A DNA stretch of 64,000 bases from SAR202 cluster bacterium bin90. GTDB lineage: Bacteria > Chloroflexota > Dehalococcoidia > Lucifugimonadales > JADFKI01. Under the pieces are notes generated by a model. That model was not told the DNA's origin. It worked only from the letters and a program-made list of their open reading frames with translations, and ran no database searches. Within the stretch, counting starts at the first letter, position 1. Each line of letters opens with the position of its first letter. A program made the translations under genes and the position numbers. The stretch lies in contig MPND01000002.1 of NCBI GenBank assembly GCA_002238855.1, positions 62,001-126,000 of the forward strand. The letters are read 5' to 3'. Shown piece after piece: positions 52,400-61,112 of this stretch.

Positions 52400-53386
52400 A
52401 TGGTCACACAACTGGAACACCCTACAGAAGAGCAGACAGCCCACATCAGCTTCGCGGAGTCGCTGAAAAGACACGTCATCGAGCAAACCGACAACGGCAG
52501 GCGCATCATCGAAAGCGTAGTCTCCATCATGGAAGGCAATGCACCCAAATGCACCCCTTGGCACCAGCTCGAAGCAGCCAGACTCCTGGACAAGCTCGGC
52601 TCTGGAGAACCCCCGGCAAAGAAGTCCCATCCCCGCACGGCAGAGGCAACAATCACCCAGTCACTCTCGACAGCCGACCATAAGCCCCCTCTCCCCGCGG
52701 GAGAGGGTTGGGGTGAGGGGGAAGACTCCTCCCACCTTGCTTGCCCATCCTGTTCATCTATGTCCGATGAACTCATCAAGCTCAACAAGAGACTCGTCAG
52801 CCAGATCAGAATTGCAACCCACGACGGCGCATCTATGATCAGGAACCTTGTGGACATCATGGAGGGCGACGAGCCACACACAAGGGGCAAAGACAGGATA
52901 GACGCAATACAGATACTCCTGCGCCTCTGCTACGACAACCCGGCACAGCCCGACCCTGAATTCATGATGTTTTACGCACCCTGCCACCCCGACTGCCTCT
53001 GCGCCTGCAAAGACCTCCCGGAAGATCACCCGGAAGTCGTCAAAGCGCACACCCCTCCGACTGCAGAGCAGCGCGAGCAGTGGGCAAAGGAGCAGGCACA
53101 GCAGGAGATCTGGGACAAGCGCACTGACGAATTGATCGAGCGCAAGATGCGGGCGAAAAAGCAGAAGCAGTTAGAGCATTTCTACTCCCCCGATGCAATG
53201 GACGACCGACGCATCGAGCGCGAAGAACTCCGCAAGAACCGCCAGCTAAAGCGAGAACAGGAAAAGGAGAGCCGCCGAGAACTCAGGGAGCGGATATCCC
53301 GCGAATCCCGCTTCGACACCTGGCAATACGACCAGCAACAGCAAGAAAAACAACAACAGGACCGCGAGCGCGCCCGCAGTCCATAA
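52400..53386 (+). CDS. Hypothetical protein with duplicated module and repeat-derived insert
   Basis: A 328-residue protein I do not recognise. Two copies of an approximately 40-residue helical module are visible: NGRRIIESVVSIMEGNAPK...AARLLDKLG in the first 80 residues, and DGASMIRNLVDIMEGDEPH...DAIQILLRLC at about 141-180. Between them lies KPPLPAGEGWGEGED, encoded by a palindromic repeat element (52685-52722). The C-terminal 110 residues are Arg/Glu/Gln-rich and probably coiled coil. The modules may bind DNA or protein; no family assignment is made. Confidence 0.65.
   Translation: MVTQLEHPTEEQTAHISFAESLKRHVIEQTDNGRRIIESVVSIMEGNAPKCTPWHQLEAARLLDKLGSGEPPAKKSHPRTAEATITQSLSTADHKPPLPAGEGWGEGEDSSHLACPSCSSMSDELIKLNKRLVSQIRIATHDGASMIRNLVDIMEGDEPHTRGKDRIDAIQILLRLCYDNPAQPDPEFMMFYAPCHPDCLCACKDLPEDHPEVVKAHTPPTAEQREQWAKEQAQQEIWDKRTDELIERKMRAKKQKQLEHFYSPDAMDDRRIEREELRKNRQLKREQEKESRRELRERISRESRFDTWQYDQQQQEKQQQDRERARSP
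52685..52722. repeat. Palindromic repeat of the second subfamily, inside a gene
   Basis: CCCCCTCTCCC with GGGAGAGGG across CGC, followed by TTGGGGTGAGGGGGA. It keeps the reading frame of the surrounding gene. The same type at 53418 is intergenic. Confidence 0.85.
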
Positions 53387-53417
53387 CCCAATGAAGTCCG
53401 TTCCCCATTGAAAAAGT

Positions 53418-53452
53418 CCCCTCTCCCCAGGGGAGAGGGTTAGGGTGAGGGG
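53418..53452. repeat. Palindromic repeat of the second subfamily
   Basis: CCCCTCTCCCC/GGGGAGAGGG around AGG, with TTAGGGTGAGGGG tail. It lies between the hypothetical gene at 52400 and the membrane protein at 53558. Confidence 0.85.
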
Positions 53453-53515
53453 AAAATCCCCAACACAATGCATAACAGAATTTCCCACAATCCTGCGCCC
53501 CGTTGACACCTTGGT

Positions 53516-53521
53516 TATAAT
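53516..53521 (+). promoter_or_regulatory. -10 box for the membrane protein gene
   Basis: TATAAT (53516-53521) with a poor -35 (CTGCGC at 53493-53498). A nearby TTGACA at 53503 is only 7 nt away and cannot be the partner. Start would be near 53528, 30 nt before the ATG. Confidence 0.4.
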
Positions 53522-53557
53522 GACACGAGCAAATCCAAGGTTTGATGGTGAGAAGCA

Positions 53558-54043
53558 ATGCCCTCCATTCAGCTCAACCTTCGCAGCGACGAAGAGATAA
53601 TCGGCGAGGCCGACTGGGCCGTACTGACCAACCAGCGCCTCGTCGCGGGACTCAACAGGAAAGATCGTACCGAGATTACCGACGAGGCAGAACTCTCCGA
53701 CATAGTCAGCTTCAAGATGTCCAACGGCGGGCAGGAGAGCCGAATGCAAACCGGCCTGAAGTTCCTCGCCGCCGGTGCCGCCATCACAGTACTCCAGATA
53801 ATCTTCGCCGACCTGTTGCCCTCACGGCAGATCGTTGAGACGGTCCTGTTCCTGCTCGGCGCCGCGGGCGTGCTACTGGGCTTCTACCTGGTCATCGGCA
53901 GCGTCATGCGTATCAAACCCTTCACGGTTGTCGTGTTCACCGTTGTCGGCGCCCGCGACATACCCGTCCACTTCCCCGGTCAGAATAACCCTGATGCCGA
54001 CCGCATGGCGAACTCGTTCACAAGAGCAAAGCGCGGTCTCTGA
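53558..54043 (+). CDS. Hypothetical membrane protein with PH-like N-terminal region
   Basis: A 161-residue protein. The N terminus (SDEEIIGEADWAVLTNQRLVA) looks like the first strands of a bacterial PH-type domain, with the conserved LTNQRL stretch. Two hydrophobic helices lie at about 68-85 and 93-115 (FLAAGAAITVLQIIFADLL and VLFLLGAAGVLLGFYLVIG). The C-terminal part returns to the cytosol. No function is assigned. Confidence 0.6.
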   Translation: MPSIQLNLRSDEEIIGEADWAVLTNQRLVAGLNRKDRTEITDEAELSDIVSFKMSNGGQESRMQTGLKFLAAGAAITVLQIIFADLLPSRQIVETVLFLLGAAGVLLGFYLVIGSVMRIKPFTVVVFTVVGARDIPVHFPGQNNPDADRMANSFTRAKRGL

Positions 54044-54060
54044 CCGCCCCCATCCGAACC

Positions 54061-55542
54061 CTACTGTGCGTCGATGTCAGTTACGGGATTCTCCGGCCGC
54101 AGTGCCGATATTACCAGGGCAGCGAACATCACCACCGCCGCCGCAGTGAATGCCCGGCTCATCCCCTCGATGAACACCAGCCGCACCGCGTGTCCACCCG
54201 CCTCAGTCACAGCCGACAGGTCCGGCGCGAATCCCTGGGACGACATCGTGAATACTACAATCGCGGTGAAAATCGCTATCCCGCTCAGCCCGGCCGATGT
54301 CCGCACGAGATTCAGGAACGCCGACGCAACGCTGAATTTTCGGCTGTCTATCGATGTCATGATCGCGCTAGTATTCGGAGAGGAAAACAGCCCAATCCCC
54401 GTCCCTTCGATCACGATACTGATCATGACCCTAAGCTGCGAGGAGTCTTCATTTAGCGCCGCGAACATCAGCATTCCCACGGTCGTCAGCACCATCCCGG
54501 CAACTGTCAGCCAGCGCGTGCCGATCCTGTCGGACAGCCTACCACTGAGAGGTCCCCACACGGCAATCGCTATGGAACCCGGCACCATCAGCAACCCCGC
54601 CCTGCTAGGTTCCATTCCCAGACCCTGCACAAGGTAGAATGGCATAATGAAGTACACCGCAGACCCGGCGAGGAACGACAGAAAGCGCGCCGACACGCCC
54701 AGCGTGAACACCTTGCTATTGAAGAAGCTCAGGTCCAGCATCGGCGCCTCCGCCCTGCCCTCCCACCAGATGAATGCTATGAGCGCAATCACGGCAACCC
54801 CAAGCCCCGCAAGAATCGCAGGCGAGTCCCAGCCAAGCTTGTGTCCATTCGTGATTGAAAGCAGGAAACTGACCAGCACAACCGCCGAAAGTGCCGCGCC
54901 CGTCCAGTCAAAGCTGGTCCTGTTAGTATCTCCGGCCTGCTCGCCGATGCCTCTCCGCAAGACCAGCGAAGCAAGCACCAAAGCGACAATACCTACGCAC
55001 AAGCTCGACGCGAATATAGACCGCCATCCAAGCAGACTCACCAGAGTCCCGCCGATGACAGGCCCGCCAACCGCCCCCGCCCCTATGATTGACATATATA
55101 GCCCAATGGCTTTGCCGCGCTCCTTCTCCGGGAAGATGTCCGCAACCATCGCCATCCCGTTGGCTTCGATTCCGGCTACGCCGATCCCCTGGATTATCTT
55201 CGCCGCAATCAGCACAGGGAACGCAATCGCAGTCCCTCCGATAGCAGCCGCCACCACGAAGACGCCGAACCCAAGCATGAACACATGGGTCCGCCCAAAG
55301 ATGTCCGACAGCCTGCCCACGGGCATGAACATCACGCTGGTGCTAAGCGTGAATCCAAGAGCGATCCACTGCGCCGATGGCAAGTCCGCGCCAAAATGCT
55401 CGGCGATGCGCGGCAGCGCGATGTTGACGCCCGACTGGTCCGTAACCGTGAGGAACAGCCCGAGCGCAACGGACGCAAACACCCACCACTTGTAGTTAGC
55501 GCTGCGAGTTATGCTCGAAACCGGACCGAGGGCTAGGTTCAT
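54061..55542 (-). CDS. MFS transporter, DHA2 (EmrB/QacA) type, 14-helix
   Basis: A 493-residue drug:proton antiporter-like protein with about 14 hydrophobic segments. Motif A is VGRLSDIFGRTHVFMLG, motif C is SIIGAGAVGGPVIGGTLVSLLGWRSIF, and motif D1 near the N terminus is FLTVTDQSGVNIALP. Substrate unknown. It is convergent with the membrane protein gene to its left and follows the DUF4286-like gene on its right. Confidence 0.88.
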   Translation of the reverse strand: MNLALGPVSSITRSANYKWWVFASVALGLFLTVTDQSGVNIALPRIAEHFGADLPSAQWIALGFTLSTSVMFMPVGRLSDIFGRTHVFMLGFGVFVVAAAIGGTAIAFPVLIAAKIIQGIGVAGIEANGMAMVADIFPEKERGKAIGLYMSIIGAGAVGGPVIGGTLVSLLGWRSIFASSLCVGIVALVLASLVLRRGIGEQAGDTNRTSFDWTGAALSAVVLVSFLLSITNGHKLGWDSPAILAGLGVAVIALIAFIWWEGRAEAPMLDLSFFNSKVFTLGVSARFLSFLAGSAVYFIMPFYLVQGLGMEPSRAGLLMVPGSIAIAVWGPLSGRLSDRIGTRWLTVAGMVLTTVGMLMFAALNEDSSQLRVMISIVIEGTGIGLFSSPNTSAIMTSIDSRKFSVASAFLNLVRTSAGLSGIAIFTAIVVFTMSSQGFAPDLSAVTEAGGHAVRLVFIEGMSRAFTAAAVVMFAALVISALRPENPVTDIDAQ

Positions 55543-55554
55543 TCAGGTAATGTA

Positions 55555-55923
55555 CTAATCAGACTCACCGGGAAGGAGGATCTTCCTCAGCGTATGCCTG
55601 CGATTGTGCGTATAGGGCCGAATTTCCTCAGGCCAGCGCCCTGACTCCGACGCCTCCATCCAGGCGTCGCTCGTGATGACATCCGCGCTCTCCACCTCGT
55701 AAATCGCGCTGTATGTTGGCTCGTCCTCGACCACAATTGTCCGAAGCTCACCGCCAATTGCAAGCGTCAACTCCTGCCTCTTGAAGCGCGCAACCGACAC
55801 AACTCCTGGAACCTTATTCAGCAAAGGCACATGCTCCTCGTCATAGACCTCGTTGAACAACGCCTCCTGCTCCTTCGGAATATCCATGCTCGCTGTGAAA
55901 AGATACCGTCCAGTTACTGGCAT
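55555..55923 (-). CDS. EthD/DUF4286-like small alpha/beta-barrel protein
   Basis: A 122-residue protein whose first half (YLFTASMDIPKEQEALFNEVYDEEHVPLLNKVPGVVSVARF) has the dimeric alpha/beta barrel pattern of DUF4286/EthD. The second half (PTYSAIYEVESADVITSDAWMEASESGRWP) completes it. The ATG at 55923 is used because AAGGAG lies upstream. A longer frame from 55983 includes the promoter -10 box. The function is unknown. Confidence 0.7.
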   Translation of the reverse strand: MPVTGRYLFTASMDIPKEQEALFNEVYDEEHVPLLNKVPGVVSVARFKRQELTLAIGGELRTIVVEDEPTYSAIYEVESADVITSDAWMEASESGRWPEEIRPYTHNRRHTLRKILLPGESD

Positions 55924-55957
55924 AACTTTCTCCTTCCCAGTGTTCGTATAGTGCGCG

Positions 55958-55966
55958 ATTATAGCA
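55958..55966 (-). promoter_or_regulatory. Extended -10 promoter
   Basis: On the minus strand TGC followed by TATAAT is an extended -10 element, with start expected near 55951, 28 nt before the ATG of the DUF4286-like gene. Confidence 0.5.
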
Positions 55967-56104
55967 GACTCGCCCTGCTCCAAATTGCCAGAGCCCGTCT
56001 ATGGACATCTCTCCTGCCACTGGCAGCGCCTCGCACTTGACACTCCGCACCACTTCTCTACAATAAGCGGAAATCACGCCATTGACGCTTTTGGAGGCGC
56101 ATTT

Positions 56105-57265
56105 ATGATTAATAGGTTCGGAAGCCTGTTCGCAGGCCACATCGACTTGGACGACATGGGCTTCGACGCCACACCGGCGAACGACCGCTTCTATTCCAAC
56201 GAACGCCTTGCCTCTGTTTTCGACAAGACGGACGCAATCGCAACCACGATGGATAAGAAGGGCTACGACACTTTCTGGATGGCAGAGCACCACTTCCAGC
56301 GTGAGGGGTACGAGTGCATCGGCAATTTGTTGATGGAATCCGTCCATCTCTGCCACATCACCGACAACATCAAGATTGGCTGCGGCTTCAATATTGCTCC
56401 AATGTGGCACCCTTTGCGCCTCGCTGAGGACTTCGCCACAGCTGACATTCTCACCAAGGGACGCACAATATTCGGTGTCGGCAGAGGCTACCACACCAGA
56501 GAAGTCGAAGTATTTGGAGCCCCGATGTTGGACGCGGATGCCAATAGGGACCTGTTCGAGGAGCAGGTTGACATCATGATGAAGGCGTTCAATAGCGAAT
56601 CCTTCTCACACCAGGGCAAGAATTACACCATACCACCGCGTGTTCCATACCGGGGCTACGAATTGGAAGAGATTACGCTCGTGCCGCGCCCGGTGAACTA
56701 TCCTGTCGAATGCTGGCAGCCGGTGGTGAGCGCGAGCGATCGCGGCCTGCGCTTCATGGCAAAGCACGGCATCAAGGGCATAATCGGAGGCGGCGCAGCA
56801 CCAGGTGGCGCACAGCAAAGCGTCGTCGAAGCATGGCAGAAGATTGAAGCCGAACACGGCAGGGAGACGGAGCTGGGTGGCAACCTCATCATCAGCTTCT
56901 CCGTGTATCTCGCCGAATCCACAGATCAGGGCATTCGCGAGGCTCGCTCGTTCTTCGAGGAAAACATGAAGATGTTCGCGCCGCTTGGCTTCGTGCGCGG
57001 ACTGACGGACGACCAGATAGAAGCGCTTGGCGACCCCGACCGCGCTTATACGGCAAACCTGCCCACGCTTGAGCAGGGAGTCGAAGGCGGCTCGTGGCTG
57101 ATAGGAACTCCCGAGCAGGTAACCGAGCAACTCATGAGCATTCAGAAACAGTACCCGGGCCTAGAGGAAATCAATGTCGGAATGCCGGTCGGCACGCCGC
57201 AGTCAGTGATAATTGAGCAACTCGAACAGTTCGCGGAAGATGTCATGCCCGCCTTCAAGAATTAG
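56105..57265 (+). CDS. LLM-class (luciferase-like) flavin-dependent oxidoreductase
   Basis: A 386-residue barrel protein of the bacterial luciferase-like family. KKGYDTFWMAEHHFQREGY, GCGFNIAPMWHPLRLAEDFATADILTKGR and VGRGYHTREVEVFG are typical FMN/F420-site elements. ATG at 56105 has GGAGG 8 nt upstream; a frame to 55985 lacks support. Such enzymes oxidise sulphonates, alkanes or esters. The substrate is unknown, and its end overlaps convergent coaE by 11 bases. Confidence 0.9.
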   Translation: MINRFGSLFAGHIDLDDMGFDATPANDRFYSNERLASVFDKTDAIATTMDKKGYDTFWMAEHHFQREGYECIGNLLMESVHLCHITDNIKIGCGFNIAPMWHPLRLAEDFATADILTKGRTIFGVGRGYHTREVEVFGAPMLDADANRDLFEEQVDIMMKAFNSESFSHQGKNYTIPPRVPYRGYELEEITLVPRPVNYPVECWQPVVSASDRGLRFMAKHGIKGIIGGGAAPGGAQQSVVEAWQKIEAEHGRETELGGNLIISFSVYLAESTDQGIREARSFFEENMKMFAPLGFVRGLTDDQIEALGDPDRAYTANLPTLEQGVEGGSWLIGTPEQVTEQLMSIQKQYPGLEEINVGMPVGTPQSVIIEQLEQFAEDVMPAFKN

Positions 57266-57929
57266 ACTGGGCAGCCCGCTGCTCCCACCAATCGTAGTAT
57301 CCGGACACAGGAAGCCGTCCGTCCCTCGCTAGGCGGACGGTTTCCGCGTATGCGGCAGCCACTTGGTCGGTAAACTCGTCGAGGTCTCCATCGTTATGAA
57401 ACACCCTGTCAGAAGCGGGTTCGCGGTCCTGCCACGCACGCTGGCTCGCAAGACGCTGGTCAGCTTCTTCCATCGTGAACCCGTTCCGCTGCATCAATCG
57501 CCTGCGCGCCGTGTCTTCGTCACAGGCAAACAACCATACCGACTGGCACCACTGCCCGTAACCCGCCTCTATTAGGTTCACAGCCTCCAGCACCGCGACG
57601 TCGTTCTCGCCGAGTGTCATGTTCCATTCATCCACAACGCCTTTCACGGCTTCCGCAATGTTGCCGATTGCTGTCGTCAACCTGTTCATCTCTTCAGGCT
57701 TCCCGAAGACCTTGGACCCCAGGATCTTTCGATCGATATAGCCGTCCGCTCCCACGATCTCCTCGCCGAATATCCCTACAATTCGGTCGAATGCCGGCTT
57801 CCCCGGGTCATACAGCCGGTGGACCAGTCGATCTGCGTCCAGATGTTTTGCGCCTTGTGCCGCCATCAGAGCGCAGGCGCTGCTCTTACCCGTCGCTATG
57901 GATCCTGTGACTCCTATGATTAAGGGCAT
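57255..57929 (-). CDS. coaE: Dephospho-CoA kinase-like protein
   Basis: A 224-residue P-loop kinase. The N terminus IIGVTGSIATGKSSACALMAAQGAKHLDADRLVHRLYDPGKPAF carries the P-loop (GSIATGKS) and the CoaE-type DAD region. The WLFACDEDTARRRLMQRNGFTMEEADQRLASQ lid segment is family-typical. It would phosphorylate dephospho-CoA, the last step of CoA synthesis; panB and panC are encoded elsewhere in the window. The P-loop (SIATGKS versus usual GIGSGKS) is a mild variant. Confidence 0.88.
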   Translation of the reverse strand: MPLIIGVTGSIATGKSSACALMAAQGAKHLDADRLVHRLYDPGKPAFDRIVGIFGEEIVGADGYIDRKILGSKVFGKPEEMNRLTTAIGNIAEAVKGVVDEWNMTLGENDVAVLEAVNLIEAGYGQWCQSVWLFACDEDTARRRLMQRNGFTMEEADQRLASQRAWQDREPASDRVFHNDGDLDEFTDQVAAAYAETVRLARDGRLPVSGYYDWWEQRAAQSNS

Positions 57930-58035
57930 CTCGTCATTCCTTTGGGTCCATAATTCTCCAAGTGTTATTATACGCAGGCAACAAATTATCCTATCTTATT
58001 GAGTCTGTCCATCTCACACTAAGGGGCATTCCTAA

Positions 58036-59061
58036 ATGCAGATGGCACATACCGACCTGCAGCGCTTTCAACTACAAGGGAAACTCGGCGAAGGCGCGGA
58101 CTCCGAAGCATTCGCAGCCATTGACACGGTGAACGGCCTGCCGGTAGTCGTCAAGCGACCACACCCGACACTGATTGTTCGTGGCCAGCACAACACCGTC
58201 GAGCGCCGCATCGCTAGCGCGGTCGCCCTGCGCGAACGGCTTGGCGAAGCACTCCCGCACGTCGCCAGGTTAATTGCCTACACACAAACATCTGAATCTG
58301 AGGACTACTTCTGCGATGCCATCGGAGAAAAATATAGCGTGGTTGTCGAAGAGCGCGCGTTGGGCGTCCCGCTGGTAGGGAGCGCCACGGATGGCATTAA
58401 GCGCCATCCCATCGGCGCACCGCAAAACCTGTTCGCCATACATCCCGTAATCCCGCACCAGAAGCGCGGCAGATTCAGCGTTGTCCGCGATCTGCTCGAC
58501 GTAGCTGAGATTTGCGACAGAGACGGCATGCTCTTGCTCGATATGCGCCCGCAGAACATCTACTTTGACCCGTTAAATGCTCGAATTACAGTCATTGACA
58601 TTTGTGGTGTCACCAAGGCACGGCCCGCAGTCGGACGAAAGCCTCCCCTTGATCTGCATGACTTCTACCTCGAACTCTTCAAGTGGTACATGCCTCACGC
58701 TGACCCACCGTCTGAGCCAGAAGGATACCGCCAGCCGGTCGGTATGGAGACGATTCCCCTGTTCACTCAAAATCTTGACGGCATGATTCGGAGGCACACA
58801 GAGCGGTCGGACGAAGACTGCGGAGCAGTTGAGCTTGACATTCTGCGCAAGATAAGGGCACGCGATTATCCTAGCATCCGCGCATTCAGGAGCGATTTCG
58901 AAGCGTACCTTAGTCTACTGGAAAGACGCTACGAGGAACTGTCTGATTCCAGAGCAATCAGGCAGGCATGGCAGGCTGCCCTTGAGGAACTCAAAGATGA
59001 TTACTGGCGCAAGTTTCTCTTCAACTTTGGATGTTTGTCCGCCTACACTCAGCCTGCTTAA
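58036..59061 (+). CDS. Protein-kinase-like protein
   Basis: A 341-residue protein with an eukaryotic-type kinase fold pattern. Glycine loop LGEGADSE (17-24), Lys40 in VVVKRP, catalytic loop LLLDMRPQNIYFD with Asp169 and Asn174 (the HRD His is replaced), and metal-binding Asp188 in VIDICG. All key catalytic residues are therefore present, so activity is plausible. The remainder (Arg/Glu helices) does not match a known regulatory domain. Substrate and pathway are unknown. Confidence 0.65.
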   Translation: MQMAHTDLQRFQLQGKLGEGADSEAFAAIDTVNGLPVVVKRPHPTLIVRGQHNTVERRIASAVALRERLGEALPHVARLIAYTQTSESEDYFCDAIGEKYSVVVEERALGVPLVGSATDGIKRHPIGAPQNLFAIHPVIPHQKRGRFSVVRDLLDVAEICDRDGMLLLDMRPQNIYFDPLNARITVIDICGVTKARPAVGRKPPLDLHDFYLELFKWYMPHADPPSEPEGYRQPVGMETIPLFTQNLDGMIRRHTERSDEDCGAVELDILRKIRARDYPSIRAFRSDFEAYLSLLERRYEELSDSRAIRQAWQAALEELKDDYWRKFLFNFGCLSAYTQPA

Positions 59062-59080
59062 CCATCCGAACAGAGATCGC

Positions 59081-60097
59081 CTAGCGTATTCCGGCATTCA
59101 CGCCATATTCGTTCGTCGGATCACGGTAAATCGTATGATAGTGCCCTGTGTCTGCCCCAACACCTCCTTGTGTTGAGTACTCGATCAGGAGCCTGGGTCC
59201 CTGTATGCGATAGTAGATCGGACCACTATCATCAAATGGCCCATGCCATGCAAAATATATTTCATCCAGGTCGGCCTCTATTTCTGACAGCTTCTCCGTC
59301 CCGCTTGCTTCGTCCACAAGGCTGGTCCACATTGCGATGATATTAAGCAGAATGTCCTTCTGCTCACCACTCCAGTCAACGACTCTGGAGCCTTCAAGTT
59401 CAGGCAAGAATCCATCCTGTTGCGCCCCTGCCCAGACCTCGACCGGACGGTCTGTGACCAGCGCCCGGGAGCGCTGATCCTCACTGAGCGAATTCACAAG
59501 AGTTATGCCAGCATCCAATTCTGCGGCCAGTGGCGCGATGGTACGATCAGCTGCAAGGTATGACGCCGGCTCGACACCAATGAAAGTTGGGGAAAAGTAG
59601 TGCTTGCCGTCTGCCAGAGTCACATTTACGCCGAGGTGATGCCCTCCAAACTGCCAGCCCCACTTCTCCGTTATTGACGGCTCTCCGAAGAATGCAAGCC
59701 AGTAGTTTTCATCCGTCCAGGCGAAATGTCCTGCTCGCTCGGAATGAGACAGCACCTCGTCAGCGCCCACAACATCAACGACTTTCCTGTATCCCTCTTT
59801 GCTGAGCGCCACCGACAGAAAGTCAAACGCAGAGCCCACCTGCTCGTCATTCAACTCTCCCAGACGAATACCGTTACGCTCAAAATCTAAGATGCCCGCC
59901 GGCAGATTTGACCAGTTCGGGCGCAGCGGATCATCCAAGGCATACATCGCCTGTGCTCGCTGCTCAGTGGTAAGCGTTCCCAGGAATGCGCTTGCGGCCG
60001 CATCAGTCGAATACGAGCTAACTTCGCCTCGCTCCGCTCGTCTGGCGTCCAGCGCAATCCCTGTCACTCTTGATGGGGTCAACTTGAACATATCCAC
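59081..60097 (-). CDS. DUF3500 domain-containing protein
   Basis: A 338-residue protein matching DUF3500: AASAFLGTLTTEQRAQAMYALDDPLRPNWSNLPAG, WLAFFGEPSITEKWGWQFGGHHLGVNVT and EIYFAWHGPFDDSGPIYYRIQGPRLLIEYSTQGG. The GTG at 60097 (or ATG at 60091) follows GAGGAGG. A longer frame from TTG 60178 would add a signal-like segment with a lipobox-like IVAC, but has no ribosome-binding site, so export is possible yet less favoured. The function is unknown. Confidence 0.8.
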   Translation of the reverse strand: MDMFKLTPSRVTGIALDARRAERGEVSSYSTDAAASAFLGTLTTEQRAQAMYALDDPLRPNWSNLPAGILDFERNGIRLGELNDEQVGSAFDFLSVALSKEGYRKVVDVVGADEVLSHSERAGHFAWTDENYWLAFFGEPSITEKWGWQFGGHHLGVNVTLADGKHYFSPTFIGVEPASYLAADRTIAPLAAELDAGITLVNSLSEDQRSRALVTDRPVEVWAGAQQDGFLPELEGSRVVDWSGEQKDILLNIIAMWTSLVDEASGTEKLSEIEADLDEIYFAWHGPFDDSGPIYYRIQGPRLLIEYSTQGGVGADTGHYHTIYRDPTNEYGVNAGIR

Positions 60098-60239
60098 TGA
60101 ATCCTCCTCGGAAGCGCAGGCTACTATTGTCGTTGAATCCAATAATGCTACCACCAGAGCTCTACTAAGAAATGCCAACGTCCCCTTGTCAGACAGCTAG
60201 CCTGTCTTGGCATATGCGGCAGTCCAGTGTGTGACACCG

Positions 60240-60998
60240 TCATCCAAGCGGCAGATCATCTGCAGAGTCCTTGGGCACATATCCCAGCACCTCTCGGGGA
60301 TGTGCCAGATCACGATACGTCCACTTGTTGTTGGAAGTCGCCAGAAATACATCGTACTTGAGTGCTTCCGGCGCATCCACGCACAGATGCAATATCTGTG
60401 CCACATCGTCGTGGCTCAGGTAAATGGAGCGATCGCGCACCGCACCAAGACCATTGTCTCTCGTTACTCGGCCGATTCGCACACAGAGCACTGAAAGATC
60501 GTAATAGTCAGAGTAATAGCGTCCCAGTGCCTCACCAAACACCTTCGCCGCGCCATAGATGCCTTCCGGTCGGATCATTTCATGGGTAATCATTGGAATG
60601 TCATCGGGCACGCTGTCGTATTCACCGGCTGCAATCGATCTGTACGGCTCAACCAGCTCATAACCCCGTATGGTATTGCCGCTGCTTGCAAACACCACTC
60701 GCTCTACACCTGCAAGCCGCGCCGCTTCAAAGACATTGTAAGTGCCCACAATGTTTCCCCGAAGTTGCCCCTCGAAGTCATCGCTGCCCAGGTACGCCGC
60801 CAGATGCACTACCACATCCTTGCCCTCGCACGCCTCCTTCACCGCCTCAAAGTCGGCAATATCCGCACGGTAACACTCAACACCTTCGACTTCACTCCTG
60901 TTGAGCGCACTGAGTTCGTATCCTCCCGTCGCCTCCAGTCGATCTCTCAAAAGCCCGCCTATAAGCCCGCTCATTCCTGTAATCAAAACCTTCGTCAT
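60240..60998 (-). CDS. NAD-dependent epimerase/dehydratase family protein
   Basis: A 252-residue extended SDR. The cofactor loop is ITGMSGLIGGLLRDRL, the middle has VVHLAAYLGSDDFEGQLRGNIVGTYNVFEAAR, Ser appears in VVFASSGNT, and YGAAK supplies Tyr and Lys. The C-terminal substrate domain is short. It may act on a nucleotide sugar or uronate. AAGGA lies before the ATG. It is divergent from the CoA-transferase at 61113. Confidence 0.88.
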   Translation of the reverse strand: MTKVLITGMSGLIGGLLRDRLEATGGYELSALNRSEVEGVECYRADIADFEAVKEACEGKDVVVHLAAYLGSDDFEGQLRGNIVGTYNVFEAARLAGVERVVFASSGNTIRGYELVEPYRSIAAGEYDSVPDDIPMITHEMIRPEGIYGAAKVFGEALGRYYSDYYDLSVLCVRIGRVTRDNGLGAVRDRSIYLSHDDVAQILHLCVDAPEALKYDVFLATSNNKWTYRDLAHPREVLGYVPKDSADDLPLG

Positions 60999-61112
60999 TT
61001 AGTCGATTTCCTTTCTCCGTTCAACTTAATCCACGTTTCGGCTACTTGCCAGATCGATTATAGGGTAACATTAAGAAAAGTCCGCTGGACAAATCTCCGG
61101 AAGGGAAGAAAA

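Noticed and set aside
53503-53508. TTGACA near the TATAAT at 53516 as a promoter -35
   Set aside because: The spacer would be 7 nt, too short for sigma70.
60098-60178. DUF3500 protein as a lipoprotein
   Set aside because: The TTG at 60178 gives a signal-like stretch with a lipobox-like IVAC, but a good ribosome-binding site precedes the later GTG/ATG instead. Export stays unproven.
60582-61112. N-terminal extension of the CoA-transferase by 177 codons
   Set aside because: It overlaps the divergent epimerase gene, has no family residues, and GGAAGGGAAG precedes the ATG at 61113.
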